Of a DNA stretch of 64,000 nucleotides, positions 32,970 to 45,722 are shown piece after piece. The stretch is taken from contig JAGIBL010000001.1 of NCBI GenBank assembly GCA_017744365.1, positions 1,322,501 through 1,386,500 of the forward strand. The letters run 5' to 3'. Origin of the DNA: Nocardioidaceae bacterium (GTDB lineage Bacteria; Actinomycetota; Actinomycetes; Propionibacteriales; Nocardioidaceae). How positions within the stretch are numbered: position 1 is the first letter of the stretch; every line of letters begins with the position of its first letter. Both the position numbers and the translations under genes were made by a program. The notes beneath the pieces are model-generated. The model was not told the origin of the DNA. It was given only the letters and a program-made list of their open reading frames with translations, and did no database searches.

Positions 32970-34982
32970 TCAACCGAGATCGTGCGGGTCCACCTGGACC
33001 CGGACGTGCGGCTCCTTGCGCGCCGAGCGCCGGGCCTGCATCGCCTGGAGGGCCGCGGACAGGTCCGCGCCGGCGGCCCGCGGGACCCGTACGACGAGCC
33101 GCTGCTCGTCCTCGGCGGGTACCGGGCCGAGCACCTCCGCGCCCGCGGGGAGCTCGAGGGCCGCCCGGGCGGCGTCGAGCACCTCGGCCGGGGCGGTGAG
33201 CGTGGCCACCCGCGAGGAGGGCGGCAGGTGGGCCTGCTGCCGCTCGGTGATCTCCCGGTCCGCGAAACCGCCCGCGTCCCAGCGGACCAGCGCCTGCAGC
33301 GCCGGGTGCGCCGGGTCGCCGACCGCGAGCACCCGTCCGCCCGGGGCGACCAGGGCGGCCGCGTTGGACCAGCGGCGCAGCGCCTCCTCGGCCGCGCGCA
33401 GGTCGGAGCGGGCCAGCAGCAGCCAGGTGTCGAGCAGCAGCACAGCCGCGTAGCCGCGCTCGGCGACCGGTTCCGCCCCCGGCGTGGAGACCACCAGCGC
33501 GGGCTTGTCCGGGACGTCGGACAGCACCCGGTCCCCCGACGAGGTCCGCACCGGGACCGACGGGAACGCCCGGCCGAGCTCCTCCGCGGTTCGGAGGTCC
33601 CCCAGCACCGGCGCGCGCAGCCCGTGCCCGCCGCAGACCGGGCAGGTCCAGCCGGCCGCACTGGTCCCGCACCAGGCGCACGCGGGGGCCGCGCCCGCGC
33701 CGACCACGCGCAGCGGTCCGTGGCAGACCTGGCAGTCGGCCGGGGTCCGGCAGCGGTCGCAGGCGAGCCGGAGCGCGTACCCGGCGCGCGGGGTCTGGAT
33801 CAGCACCGGCCCCTGCTCCAGGCCCGCCTTGATGGCCTCGAACGCGTCCGCGGGCAGCCGGGCACCGCGGCCGGCGGGGTCGCGCGCCACCTGGAAGTCG
33901 GAGTCGCCGGCGACCTTGACCGTCACGCGGCGGCGCAGCTCCTCGCGGGGCAGCGCCACCTCGTGCGCCCAGCCGCTGCGCAGCAGGTACTCGGCCTCGA
34001 CGCTGCGGGCGTGCGACCCGAGCAGCACCGCGGTGCCGGCGAGCCGGGCGCGCAGCAGCAGCACCTCGCGGGCGTGCGGGTACGGCGCCCGCGGCTCGGC
34101 GAACAGGTCGTCGCCGTCGTCCCAGAGCGCGACCAGGCCGAGGTCGGCGACCGGGGCGAACGCGGCCGCCCGGGTGCCGAGGGCCACCCGCGCCCGGCCG
34201 CGGGAGAGCGCCAGGAAGGCGGCGTAGCGCTGGGCCGGGCCGGCATCGGCGGTGAGAACCACGTGCTGCCCGGGCTCGAGCCGGGCGGAGAGCGCGGTGT
34301 CCAGCCGCTCGACGTCGCGGTAGTCCGGCACGCAGACCAGGGCGCCCCGGCCGGAGGAGGCGGTCGCGACCACCGCCTCGGCCAGCAGCGGGGCCCAGTC
34401 GTCGCCGGGGCCGGCCGACCAGACGGCACGCGGCGTCTCGCCCCGAGTCAGCGACTCCAGCAGCCCCGCTCCCCCCTCGTACGACGACCACCGCGCCGGG
34501 TCCGCGACGGCGGTCCAGGGCGGCGGGCTCGGGGTGGCCTTCTTCTCGGTGGTCGCGTGCCGTCCCGGGACCGCCAGCCGGAGCACGTCCGAGCGGGTCC
34601 CGGCGTACCGGGCGGCCACCTCGCCGACCAGCTCGGCGACCTCCGGGGTGAGGACCGGCTCGGCGCTGACCACGCGGCGCAGCGGCTGCAGCCGGCCCGG
34701 GTGCTCGCTGGCCACCGTACGGGAGATCAGGAAGCCGTCCACGTCCTGGCCGGCGAAACGCACCTTGACCCGGGCACCCGGCACCGCCGTCTCGGCCATC
34801 GTGGCCGGGACCGCGTAGTCGAACGGCCGGTCCAGGTGCGCCAGCGGCAGGTCGACGAGCACCTGGGCGACGGGGTCCTGCTCGGCCAGCACCAGCGGCT
34901 TCTTCTCGGCCGGGGGCTTGGCCCTCCGCGCCTCGGCACGCGCGATCCCGGGGAGCGAGAGCTCACCCTGGGGATCGGTCAT
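32970..34982 (-). CDS. priA: Primosomal protein N' (PriA), helicase motifs degenerate
   Basis: Replication-restart protein of 670 residues. Seen: N-terminal DNA-binding domain (DPVAQVLVDLPLAHLDRPFDY, KVRFAGQDVDGFLISR) and the Cys-rich zinc region CDRCRTPADCQVCHGPL...CAWCGTSAAGWTCPVCGGHGL. The Walker A loop is replaced by SAGPGDDWAPLL and the DEAH box by LWDDGDDLF, so ATP-driven helicase activity is unlikely, as is known for mycobacterial PriA. Start ATG 34982 (MTDPQGELSLPG); a longer frame enters the metK terminator. Confidence 0.93.
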   Translation of the reverse strand: MTDPQGELSLPGIARAEARRAKPPAEKKPLVLAEQDPVAQVLVDLPLAHLDRPFDYAVPATMAETAVPGARVKVRFAGQDVDGFLISRTVASEHPGRLQPLRRVVSAEPVLTPEVAELVGEVAARYAGTRSDVLRLAVPGRHATTEKKATPSPPPWTAVADPARWSSYEGGAGLLESLTRGETPRAVWSAGPGDDWAPLLAEAVVATASSGRGALVCVPDYRDVERLDTALSARLEPGQHVVLTADAGPAQRYAAFLALSRGRARVALGTRAAAFAPVADLGLVALWDDGDDLFAEPRAPYPHAREVLLLRARLAGTAVLLGSHARSVEAEYLLRSGWAHEVALPREELRRRVTVKVAGDSDFQVARDPAGRGARLPADAFEAIKAGLEQGPVLIQTPRAGYALRLACDRCRTPADCQVCHGPLRVVGAGAAPACAWCGTSAAGWTCPVCGGHGLRAPVLGDLRTAEELGRAFPSVPVRTSSGDRVLSDVPDKPALVVSTPGAEPVAERGYAAVLLLDTWLLLARSDLRAAEEALRRWSNAAALVAPGGRVLAVGDPAHPALQALVRWDAGGFADREITERQQAHLPPSSRVATLTAPAEVLDAARAALELPAGAEVLGPVPAEDEQRLVVRVPRAAGADLSAALQAMQARRSARKEPHVRVQVDPHDLG

Positions 34983-34998
34983 GGGCGCTATCCAAGCA

Positions 34999-35034
34999 CT
35001 GAGCCCTCCCACCCCGAGGGGCAGGAGGGCTCAG
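34999..35034 (-). terminator. metK terminator hairpin
   Basis: Perfect 11-bp inverted repeat CTGAGCCCTCC (34999-35009) and complement (35024-35034), with a further CCCC/GGGG pairing inside the loop. It starts 11 bp after the metK stop and ends before the priA start. No U-tract. Confidence 0.75.
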
Positions 35035-35044
35035 CGACCAGGAC

Positions 35045-36241
35045 TCAGATGCCGGCGGCCTTCTTCAGGTCCTCGGCGCGGTCGGTGCGCTCCCAGGTGA
35101 ACTCGGGCAGCTCACGACCGAAGTGACCGTACGCGGAGGTCTTGGCGTAGATCGGGCGCTTCAGGTCCAGGTCGCGGATGATCGCGGCCGGGCGCAGGTC
35201 GAAGACCTCGAGGACTGCCTTCTGGATGGTCTCGTCGGAGACCACGCCGGTGCCGAAGGTCTCGATGAAGACACCGACCGGGGCGGCCTTGCCGATGGCG
35301 TAGGCGACCTGGGCCTCGCAGCGACGGGCCAGGCCCGCGGCGACGACGTTCTTCGCGACCCAGCGCATCGCGTAGGCAGCCGAGCGGTCCACCTTGGACG
35401 GGTCCTTGCCGGAGAAGGCGCCGCCGCCGTGGCGGGCCATGCCGCCGTAGGTGTCGACGATGATCTTGCGGCCGGTCAGACCGGCGTCGCCCATCGGACC
35501 GCCGACGACGAAGTTGCCGGTCGGGTTGACCAGCAGCCGGTAGCCCTCGGACGGGATCTCGAAGGTCTCCAGCACCGGGTCGATGACGTGCTTCTTGATG
35601 TCGGGCGCCAGGGTGCCGTCGAGGTCGATGCCCTCGGCGTGCTGGGTGGAGAGCACCACGGTGTCGATGCGGACCGGGCGGTCGTTCTCGTCGTACTCGA
35701 TGGTGACCTGGGTCTTGCCGTCCGGGCGCAGGTAGTCCAGCGTGCCGTTCTTGCGGACCTCGGTCAGCTTCTCGGCGAGCCGCTGGGCGATGCTGATCGG
35801 GAGCGGGAACAGCTCCTTGGTGTCGTCGCAGGCGTAGCCGAACATCAGGCCCTGGTCGCCGGCGCCCTGCTTGTCGAGCTCGTCGCCGGAGCCGCCGACG
35901 CGGGACTCGTGACCGACGTCGACGCCCTGCGCGATGTCGGGCGACTGCTGGCCGAGCGCGATCTGGACACCACAGGAGTTGCCGTCGAAGCCCTTGACGG
36001 AGGAGTCGTAGCCGATCTCCAGGATCTTCTCGCGGACCAGCTGGGCGATCGGCGCGTAGGTCTTCGTGGTCACCTCACCGGCGACGACGACCAGCCCGGT
36101 GGTCAGCAGCGTCTCGCAGGCGACCCGGCTGTCGGGGTCGTCGGTCAGCAGCGCGTCCAGCACCGTGTCGCTGATCGCGTCGGCGATCTTGTCCGGGTGA
36201 CCCTCGGTCACGGACTCGGAGGTGAACAGACGTCCAGTCAC
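35045..36241 (-). CDS. metK: S-adenosylmethionine synthetase
   Basis: Makes SAM from methionine and ATP; 398 residues. Seen: [58 protein letters not shown]-type stretch ([17 protein letters not shown]), [19 protein letters not shown]. Start GTG 36241 with AGGAG five bases upstream. Separate transcript from coaBC is likely because of the 136-bp gap. Confidence 0.97.
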   Translation of the reverse strand: MTGRLFTSESVTEGHPDKIADAISDTVLDALLTDDPDSRVACETLLTTGLVVVAGEVTTKTYAPIAQLVREKILEIGYDSSVKGFDGNSCGVQIALGQQSPDIAQGVDVGHESRVGGSGDELDKQGAGDQGLMFGYACDDTKELFPLPISIAQRLAEKLTEVRKNGTLDYLRPDGKTQVTIEYDENDRPVRIDTVVLSTQHAEGIDLDGTLAPDIKKHVIDPVLETFEIPSEGYRLLVNPTGNFVVGGPMGDAGLTGRKIIVDTYGGMARHGGGAFSGKDPSKVDRSAAYAMRWVAKNVVAAGLARRCEAQVAYAIGKAAPVGVFIETFGTGVVSDETIQKAVLEVFDLRPAAIIRDLDLKRPIYAKTSAYGHFGRELPEFTWERTDRAEDLKKAAGI

Positions 36242-36377
36242 TGTGTCTCCTGTTGGTTCCCTGGCCGGATCTCGGCCAGTGGCTACATGCTCGGGCGTTT
36301 GTCGCCTGAACGTGGTCAGAATAACGAATCGTCCTCATGCTGAGACTGAGGTCTCACACGGGCCGCCCCCGCTGTTG
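36242..36377 (-). promoter_or_regulatory. metK upstream region with two hairpins
   Basis: On the minus strand TGAGAC/GTCTCA (36356-36341, 6-bp stem, 4-nt loop) lies just after coaBC and may end it. CTGGCCG/CGGCCAG (36279-36261, 7-bp stem, 5-nt loop) lies just before the metK ribosome site AGGAG. I looked for SAM-I/SAM-IV or SAM-II consensus elements and found none. Confidence 0.45.
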
Positions 36378-37619
36378 CTAACGGTCTCGGAGCAATTCGG
36401 TCACGCGGTCCCAGATCACCTGCGCCAGCGCGCTCTTGGAGCCGCGCGGGACGCTGGTGCTGCTGCCGTCCTTGCCCAGCACGACGGCCTCGTTGTGCTC
36501 CTCGCCGAACACCTTGCCGCCGCCCACGTCGTTGACCACGAGCAGGTCGCAGCCCTTGCGCGCCAGCTTGGTGCGGGCGTGATCCATCACGGTGCCGTTC
36601 TGGTCACCGGTCTCGGCGGCGAACCCGACCACGACGATCCCCGGGTGCGGCCGTTCGTGGGCCAGGCCGGCGAGGATGTCGGGGTTCTGGGTCAGCTCGA
36701 TGGTCGGCGAGCTGCCGTCCTCGGCCTTCTTGATCTTCGAGTCGGCGTACGACGAGGGCCGGAAGTCGGCCGGGGCCGCGGCCATCACCACGGCGTCCGC
36801 GGTCGCGCTCGCCGCCACCACCTGCTCCTGCAGCTCGGCGGTGGTGACGACCTTCACCACCTTGACGCCGGCCGGGTCGGGCAGGGTCGTGTTCGCGGCC
36901 ACCAGGGTCACCTCGGCGCCGCGGGCGGCCGCGGTCCGCGCGAGCGCGTAGCCCTGCAGCCCCGAGGAGCGGTTGCCGAGGAAGCGGACCGGGTCCAGGT
37001 ACTCGCGGGTGCCGCCGGCGGAGACGACGACGCGACGGCCGGCCAGGTCCAGCTCGCGGGCACCGCCACGGGCGAGCAGGTCGGTGGCGAGCGCGAAGAT
37101 CTCGGCCGGCTCGGGCAGCCGGCCCTTGCCGGTGTCCACGCCGGTCAGGCGACCCTCGGCGGGCTCGATGACCAGGGCGCCGCGCTCGCGCAGGGTGGCC
37201 ACGTTGGCCGCGGTGGCGGCGTTCTCCCACATCTCGGTGTGCATCGCCGGGGCGTAGACGACCGGGCAGCGCGCGGTGAGCAGGGTGTTGGTGAGCAGGT
37301 CGTCGGCGAGGCCGTGGGCAGCCTTGGCGAGCAGGTCGGCGGTGGCCGGGGCGACCACGACCAGGTCGGCGCTCTGCCCGATGCGCACGTGCGGTACCTG
37401 GTGCACGTCGTCCCAGACCTCGGTGTGCACCGGCTTGCCGGACAGCGCCGCCCAGGTGGGGGCTCCGACGAACTCCAGCGCGGCCCTGGTCGGGACCACG
37501 GTCACGTCGTGGCCGGACTCGGTGAACCGGCGGAGCAGCTCACAGGCCTTGTACGCAGCGATCCCGCCGCTCACGCCGAGGACGACGTGAGGACGGGATC
37601 GTTCAGGTTGCGCGTTCAC
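36378..37619 (-). CDS. coaBC: Bifunctional phosphopantothenoylcysteine decarboxylase/phosphopantothenate-cysteine ligase
   Basis: Two CoA-pathway steps in 413 residues. CoaC flavoprotein half (about 1-185): VVLGVSGGIAAYKACELLR, HVRIGQSADLVVVAPATADLLAKAAHG with the catalytic His, and APAMHTEMWENAAT. CoaB half: VVVSAGGTREYLDPVRFLGNRSSG and VMAAAPADFRP, VGFAAET. Start taken at GTG 37619, with weak ribosome-site support. It follows rpoZ by 13 bp. Confidence 0.96.
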   Translation of the reverse strand: MNAQPERSRPHVVLGVSGGIAAYKACELLRRFTESGHDVTVVPTRAALEFVGAPTWAALSGKPVHTEVWDDVHQVPHVRIGQSADLVVVAPATADLLAKAAHGLADDLLTNTLLTARCPVVYAPAMHTEMWENAATAANVATLRERGALVIEPAEGRLTGVDTGKGRLPEPAEIFALATDLLARGGARELDLAGRRVVVSAGGTREYLDPVRFLGNRSSGLQGYALARTAAARGAEVTLVAANTTLPDPAGVKVVKVVTTAELQEQVVAASATADAVVMAAAPADFRPSSYADSKIKKAEDGSSPTIELTQNPDILAGLAHERPHPGIVVVGFAAETGDQNGTVMDHARTKLARKGCDLLVVNDVGGGKVFGEEHNEAVVLGKDGSSTSVPRGSKSALAQVIWDRVTELLRDR

Positions 37620-37632
37620 CGGGAGGCCCGCG

Positions 37633-37941
37633 TCACTCGCCCGCGGGCTCCGCGGCGGTCGGGGCGGCCTCGTCGGGGTCGATGTCCTCGCAGACCAGGA
37701 GGTCGTCGTTGATCTCGCGCAGCGCGATCGAGAGCGGCTTCTCCTGGACGTGCGTGTCCACCAGCGGGCCGACGTACTCGAGCAGGCCCTCGCCGAGCTG
37801 GGAGTAGTAGGCGTTGATCTGACGCGCCCGCTTGGCGCTGTAGAGCACCAGCTTGTACTTGGAGTCGGTCTTGGTCAGCAGGTCGTCGATCGGGGGGTTG
37901 GTGATCCCCTCGGCGACGGGCTTGGTGCCGGACACGCTCAT
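37633..37941 (-). CDS. rpoZ: DNA-directed RNA polymerase omega subunit
   Basis: Small assembly subunit of RNA polymerase, 102 residues. Seen: [20 protein letters not shown], the beta'-clamping stretch [20 protein letters not shown] and [15 protein letters not shown]. An acidic tail ([16 protein letters not shown]) is typical of actinobacteria. Located between gmk and coaBC as usual. Confidence 0.96.
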   Translation of the reverse strand: MSVSGTKPVAEGITNPPIDDLLTKTDSKYKLVLYSAKRARQINAYYSQLGEGLLEYVGPLVDTHVQEKPLSIALREINDDLLVCEDIDPDEAAPTAAEPAGE

Positions 37942-37987
37942 CGAGCCTCACAAAAGCTAGGAAGTCGGAAATCCCGGGCAGACAGCC

Positions 37988-38545
37988 TCAGGACCGCATC
38001 AACTCTACCAACTCTTCGGCGGCAGCGGGAATCGTGTGGTTGACCACGGTGGCGTCGAACTCGGCCTCCGCGGCCAGCTCGGCCCGCGCGGTCTCCAGCC
38101 GGCGCTCCCGCTCGGCCTCGCTCTCGGTGCCCCTGCCGACCAGCCGGCGGACCAGCTCCTCCCAGCTCGGCGGCGCCAGGAAGACGAACCGGGCCTCGGG
38201 CATCCGCTCGCGGACCTGGCGGGCGCCCTGCAGGTCGATCTCCAGCAGCGCGGGCCTGCCCGCGCGCAGCGCCTCGGCGACCGGGCCGCGCGGGGTGCCG
38301 TACCGGGCCGCCTTGTGCACCACCGCCCACTCGAGCAGCTCCTCGTCGGCGATCATCCGGTCGAACTCGGCGTCGGAGACGAAGTGGTAGTGCACGCCGT
38401 CGATCTCGCCGGGCCGCCGGGGGCGCGTGGTGGCGGAGACGGAGATCCAGATCTCGGGGTGGTGCTCGCGCAGGTACGCCGTCACGGTGCCCTTCCCGAC
38501 CGCGGTCGGGCCGGCCAGGACCGTCAGCCGGGTGGCCTCACTCAC
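37988..38545 (-). CDS. gmk: Guanylate kinase
   Basis: GMP to GDP; 185 residues. Seen: P-loop [19 protein letters not shown]-binding [20 protein letters not shown] and LLEWAVVH, and [19 protein letters not shown]. Its first 8 bases overlap the mihF end. Confidence 0.97.
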   Translation of the reverse strand: MSEATRLTVLAGPTAVGKGTVTAYLREHHPEIWISVSATTRPRRPGEIDGVHYHFVSDAEFDRMIADEELLEWAVVHKAARYGTPRGPVAEALRAGRPALLEIDLQGARQVRERMPEARFVFLAPPSWEELVRRLVGRGTESEAERERRLETARAELAAEAEFDATVVNHTIPAAAEELVELMRS

Positions 38546-38858
38546 CGTCGGGGAACTCGGCCACCAGGGCCGCGACCTGCTTGGCCCCCAGCCCGCGCAC
38601 CCGGCGGCTCTCGGAGATCTTCAGCCGCTCCATCACCTGGGCGGCACGGACCTTGCCCAGCCCCGGCATCGACTGCAGCAGCTCGCTGACCCGCATCTTG
38701 CCGATGACCTCGTTGTGCTCGCCCTCGGCCAGCACCTCGGCGATCGACGCGCCCGAGTGCTTGAGCCGGTTCTTCACCGCGGCCCGCTCCCGGCGCGAGG
38801 CGGCCGCCTTGTCCAGGGCGGCCTGACGCTGTTCGGGAGTGAGTGGTGGCAGAGCCAC
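38538..38858 (-). CDS. mihF: Integration host factor, actinobacterial type
   Basis: A 106-residue nucleoid protein (mIHF) with an N-terminal helix and a C-terminal helix-two-turn-helix fold. Seen: [36 protein letters not shown] and [18 protein letters not shown], then [19 protein letters not shown] 38858 is chosen (V-A-L-P-P-L-T-P) with AGAGG 8 bases upstream; an upstream extension to 38903 is not family-like. Binds and bends DNA; located next to gmk as in mycobacteria and streptomycetes. Confidence 0.95.
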   Translation of the reverse strand: MALPPLTPEQRQAALDKAAASRRERAAVKNRLKHSGASIAEVLAEGEHNEVIGKMRVSELLQSMPGLGKVRAAQVMERLKISESRRVRGLGAKQVAALVAEFPDGE

Positions 38859-38946
38859 GGGGGCGACCTCTTCTTCTCGATGACCGGGAGCGGTGGGGAG
38901 CAATCTAGTCAGCAGGGCTGGCGGGCTGCAACGCGGCCTCCGGCGT

Positions 38947-39405
38947 CTACAGGCCGAGCTGGAGCTTGCAGACGTCTCGTGCCTGCTGGTCGATGCCGCT
39001 GAACGCGTCCACCACGTCCTGGTCGGCCACCTCGGAGGCGGCCTGGGCGATCCTGGTCTTCTCCGTGGCGGAAAGCCCGGCGGGCGGCTGCCCGTTCGCG
39101 AAGTCGCCCGGCTTCACGCCCGCCTTCTCGATGGCCTCGTCGAGGGAGTCCAGGGCGCTGAGCACGGTCTGCCACTCGTCGTCGAGGTCGTCGGGAGCCT
39201 TGGCCGCGAGCCGGTGCAGGGCAGGCAGGTTGCCGATCAGCGCCATTCCGGAGGAGTCGTCGGCGAAGACGCCCTGGTCCTTCTTCAGCGCGCCGCAGTA
39301 GGCGTCCTCGCCGCTCCCACCCCCGCACCCCGCCACCGCCGAGGCGGCGCAGATGAAAGCCACCAGGACGCTGAGGCGTCGCAGATGAAAGTCCTGGACT
39401 TTCAT
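38947..39405 (-). CDS. Secreted lipoprotein of unknown function
   Basis: A 152-residue lipoprotein: MKVQDFHLRRLSVLVAFI then lipobox AVAGC, so Cys27 would be lipidated and the Gly/Ser-rich mature start GGGSGED follows. The rest is helical and soluble with two more Cys (EDAYCG, DVCKLQ) that could form a disulfide; no known domain. The N-terminal 22 or so codons consist of two copies of the 22-bp repeat read in different frames, so the signal peptide has been partly built from repeat DNA. Role unknown. Confidence 0.75.
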   Translation of the reverse strand: MKVQDFHLRRLSVLVAFICAASAVAGCGGGSGEDAYCGALKKDQGVFADDSSGMALIGNLPALHRLAAKAPDDLDDEWQTVLSALDSLDEAIEKAGVKPGDFANGQPPAGLSATEKTRIAQAASEVADQDVVDAFSGIDQQARDVCKLQLGL

Positions 39406-39453
39406 CTGCGACGCCTCGGCGGTTTTTGGGGTTTCATCTGAGACGCCTCAGCG
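39337..39453. repeat. Four-copy dyad array (F-F-R-R, 31-32 bp period) at the pyrF 3' end
   Basis: A 22-bp unit (core GAGGCGTCGCAGATGAAA) occurs at 39337 and 39369 on the plus strand and inverted at 39400 and 39432. Start-to-start distances are 32, 31 and 32 bp, about three helical turns. The two central copies form a perfect 45-bp palindrome (39369-39421 region, centre GTCCTGGAC). The last copy contains the pyrF stop codon; the first two lie inside the lipoprotein signal peptide. Confidence 0.92.
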
Positions 39454-40275
39454 GAGGAGGGTGGAGAAGGAGTCGTTGGCCTGCTGGACGGCGGCGCGCA
39501 GGGCGGCCGGGTCGGGGCCGGCGCCGAGGATCTCGCGGGCCGAGTTCGGGACCACGTTCGCGAGCACGTCGCCGAAGATACGCCGGACGGTCTCGGGGCT
39601 GCCGCCCTGAGCGCCGATGCCGGGAACCAGCAGTGGTCCGTTGATGCCGAGGTCCTCGCCGGTCTCCCCGATGGTGGCGCCGACCACCGCGCCGTACGAG
39701 CCCAGCGGCGTCGCCCCCGCGTTGGCCTCCCGGAGCGCGTCGAGCACCGTGCCGGCCACGGTGCGGCCGTCGGCGGTGCGGGCGTGCTGGAACTGCGGTC
39801 CCTCGGGGTTCGAGGTGAGCGCCAGCACGATCACGCCGGCCTCGTGCTTGGCGGCGGTCTCGAGCATCGGCGCGAGGCTGCCGAAGCCCAGGTACGGCGA
39901 CGCCGTGATCGCGTCGACGGCCAGCGGCGAGGCCGGGTCGAGGTAGGCGTCGGCGTAGCCCTGCGCGGTGCTGCCGATGTCCCCGCGCTTGACGTCCAGG
40001 ATCGCCAGCGCGCCGGCCTCCCGGATGGTCCGGATGGTCTCCTCCAGCACCGCGACGCCGGCGGACCCGAACCGCTCGAAGAACGCCGACTGCGGCTTCA
40101 CCGAGGCGCTCACCGGAGCCAGCGCCTCGGCGGCGGTCAGCGCGAAGGTGCGCAGCCCGTCGAGCGTGTCCGGCAGCCCCCAGGACACCAGCAGCGCGCC
40201 GTGCGGGTCGATGCCCGGGCAGAACGGCCCGCGGGCATCCATCGCGGCCCGCAGCCGCGCACCGAAGGAACTCAT
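39448..40275 (-). CDS. pyrF: Orotidine 5'-phosphate decarboxylase
   Basis: Last step of UMP synthesis; 275 residues of the long (PyrF type 2) form. Seen: FCPGIDPHGALLVSWGLPDT, VSASVKPQSAFFERFG, AILDVKRGDIGSTAQGYADA with the catalytic Lys/Asp array, and GINGPLLVPGIGAQGG. ATG 40275 overlaps the pyrD stop as ATGA. Its stop codon lies in a repeat unit. Confidence 0.96.
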   Translation of the reverse strand: MSSFGARLRAAMDARGPFCPGIDPHGALLVSWGLPDTLDGLRTFALTAAEALAPVSASVKPQSAFFERFGSAGVAVLEETIRTIREAGALAILDVKRGDIGSTAQGYADAYLDPASPLAVDAITASPYLGFGSLAPMLETAAKHEAGVIVLALTSNPEGPQFQHARTADGRTVAGTVLDALREANAGATPLGSYGAVVGATIGETGEDLGINGPLLVPGIGAQGGSPETVRRIFGDVLANVVPNSAREILGAGPDPAALRAAVQQANDSFSTLLR

Positions 40276-41311
40276 CGTCGGTACTCCCTCGCGATTGCCT
40301 TGTTGAGCTTGCGCGGCCACAGCGGCCCCTCGTAGACGAACGCCGTGTAGCCCTGCAGCAGGTCGGCGCCCGCGGCAAGCCGGTCCAGCGCGTCGGCCGG
40401 CGTGGTGATGCCGCCGACCCCGACCAGGGTCATCTCGTCCCCCACCTGCGAGCGCAGCAGCCGGAGCACCTCCAGCGCGCGCTGCCTGACCGGCGCACCG
40501 GAGACCCCGCCGGCACCGGCCTTCTCGATCTCGGCCGGCGTGGAGACCAGGTCCTCGCGACTGGTGGTGGTGTTGGTCGCGATGATGCCGTCGAGCCCGA
40601 GCGTGGTGGCCAGGTCGGCGACCTCGAGCACGTCCGCGTCGGCCAGGTCGGGGGCGATCTTGACCAGCAGCGGCAGGTGCTGGGTGGTGACGTCGTCGGC
40701 GCGGCGTCGTACGGCGGCGAGCAGGGGCTCGAGCTTCGCCACCGCCTGCAGGTCGCGCAGGCCGGGCGTGTTCGGCGAGGAGACGTTGACCACCAGGTAG
40801 TCCGCGTACGGCGCGAGCAGGGTGGTGCTCTTCTCGTAGTCCGCGATCGCGGCGTCCTCGGGGACGACCTTGGTCTTGCCGATGTTGACCCCGAGGACGG
40901 GGCCGGGCTTCCCGCGAGCGGCACGCTGCCGGAGTCGCTCGGCGACCACCTCGGCGCCGTCGTTGTTGAAGCCCATCCGGTTGATGACCGCGCGGTCCTT
41001 GGGCAGCCGGGCCAGCCGCGGCTTGGGGTTGCCGGGCTGCCCCTCCCCCGTGATCGTGCCGACCTCGACGAACCCGAACCCGAGGGCGCCGAGCGCGTCG
41101 ATGCCGACGGCGTTCTTGTCGAACCCGGCGGCCAGGCCGAGGACGCCCGGAAAGTCGATGCCCATCCGGCGGACCCCGGCCTTCGGGGCCAGCGCCCGGT
41201 CCGCCGCCCTCAGGCCCGGGCGAGCGGCCCGGACCGCCGCGAACGCCGCGTGGTGGGCCTGCTCGGGGTCGATCCGGGTCAGCACCTTGTCGAAGAGGAT
41301 CCGGTAGCCGG

Positions 41312-41315
<4 letters not shown>
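40272..41315 (-). CDS. pyrD: Dihydroorotate dehydrogenase (quinone), class 2
   Basis: Membrane-associated flavoenzyme, dihydroorotate to orotate; 347 residues. Seen: N-terminal amphipathic extension (about 1-40), [64 protein letters not shown] with the class-2 Ser base, and [23 protein letters not shown] 41315 overlaps the carB stop as ATGA. Confidence 0.96.
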
Positions 41316-44594
<3,279 letters not shown>

Positions 44595-44611
<17 letters not shown>

Positions 44612-45722
44612 TGCTCTCCATGAGGCTCGCGAAGCGGTCGAACAGGTAGGCCGCGTCGTGCGGGCCGGCCGCGGCTTCGGGGTGGTACTGGACGGAGAAG
44701 GCCTTCAGGGCACCGGAGGCGTCGCGCAGCTCCAGGCCTTCGACGACGTCGTCGTTGAGGCAGACGTGGCTCACCGTGGCCTCGCCGTACGGCGTACCGG
44801 TGCTGCCCTCGAGAGGCGCGTCGACCGCGAACCCGTGGTTGTGCGCGGTCACCTCGACCTTGCCCGTGGTCCGGTCCATCACCGGCTGGTTGATGCCGCG
44901 GTGGCCGTACTTGAGCTTGAAGGTGCCGAAGCCGAGCGCGCGCCCGAAGAGCTGGTTGCCGAAGCAGATCCCGAAGTACGGCAGGCCGGCGCCGAGCACC
45001 TCGCGCAGCACCGCGATGTTCTGCTCCGCGGTGGCCGGGTCGCCCGGGCCGTTGGAGTAGAAGACGCCGTCCGGCTCGACCGCCTGGATGTCGGCCAGCG
45101 TCGAGTCGACCGGCAGCACGTGCACCTCGATGCCGCGCTCGCTCATCATCCGCGGGGTGTTCGCCTTGATGCCGAGGTCGATCGCGGCCACGGTGAAACG
45201 CTTCTCCCCGACCGCCGGGACGACGTACGGCTCCGTGGTGGTGACCTCGCCGGCCAGCGCCGCGCCGGTCATCTCGGCGGACGCTCGCACCTTGGCGAGC
45301 AGCGCCTCGGCGTCGGTGCTCGCCGAGGAGATCCCGACCCGCATCGCGCCGCGCTCGCGCAGGTGCCGGGTCAGCGCACGGGTGTCGATCCCGCTGATGC
45401 CGACCACGCCCTGCTCGCGCAGCTCGTCGCCCAGGGACCGTGTCGAGCGCCAGTTGCTCGGAATCCGGGCAGGGTCGCGGACGACGTACCCGGCCACCCA
45501 GATCTTGCGGGACTCCGGGTCCTCGCCGTTCATGCCGGTGTTGCCGACGTGCGGCGCGGTCATCACCACGACCTGGCGGTGGTACGACGGGTCGGTGAGC
45601 GTCTCCTGGTAGCCGGTCATGCCGGTCGAGAAGACGGCCTCGCCGAAGGTCTCCCCTGCGGCGCCGTAGGCCTCGCCGCGGAAGGTGCGTCCGTCCTCGA
45701 GGACGAGGATGGCCTCAGTCAT
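44595..45722 (-). CDS. carA: Carbamoyl-phosphate synthase small chain
   Basis: Glutamine amidotransferase subunit, 375 residues. Seen: [51 protein letters not shown], the catalytic Cys in [16 protein letters not shown] and the His/Glu pair in [13 protein letters not shown]. Its ATG overlaps the preceding gene's stop by ATGA. Confidence 0.97.

Noticed and set aside
32839-34491. A 550-codon minus-strand frame inside priA and the following gap
   Set aside because: Alternative frame of priA with no recognisable motif; priA zinc and N-terminal motifs define the true frame.
31260-35126. A 1288-codon plus-strand open frame over fmt, def and priA
   Set aside because: Mirror frame of well-supported minus-strand genes; no family features.
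36242-36377. SAM riboswitch before metK
   Set aside because: Only simple hairpins are present; conserved SAM-I/IV or SAM-II core sequences were not found.
39337-39453. Possible CRISPR-like or insertion-sequence ends
   Set aside because: Only four copies, alternating orientation, 9-10 bp gaps and no transposase or cas gene.
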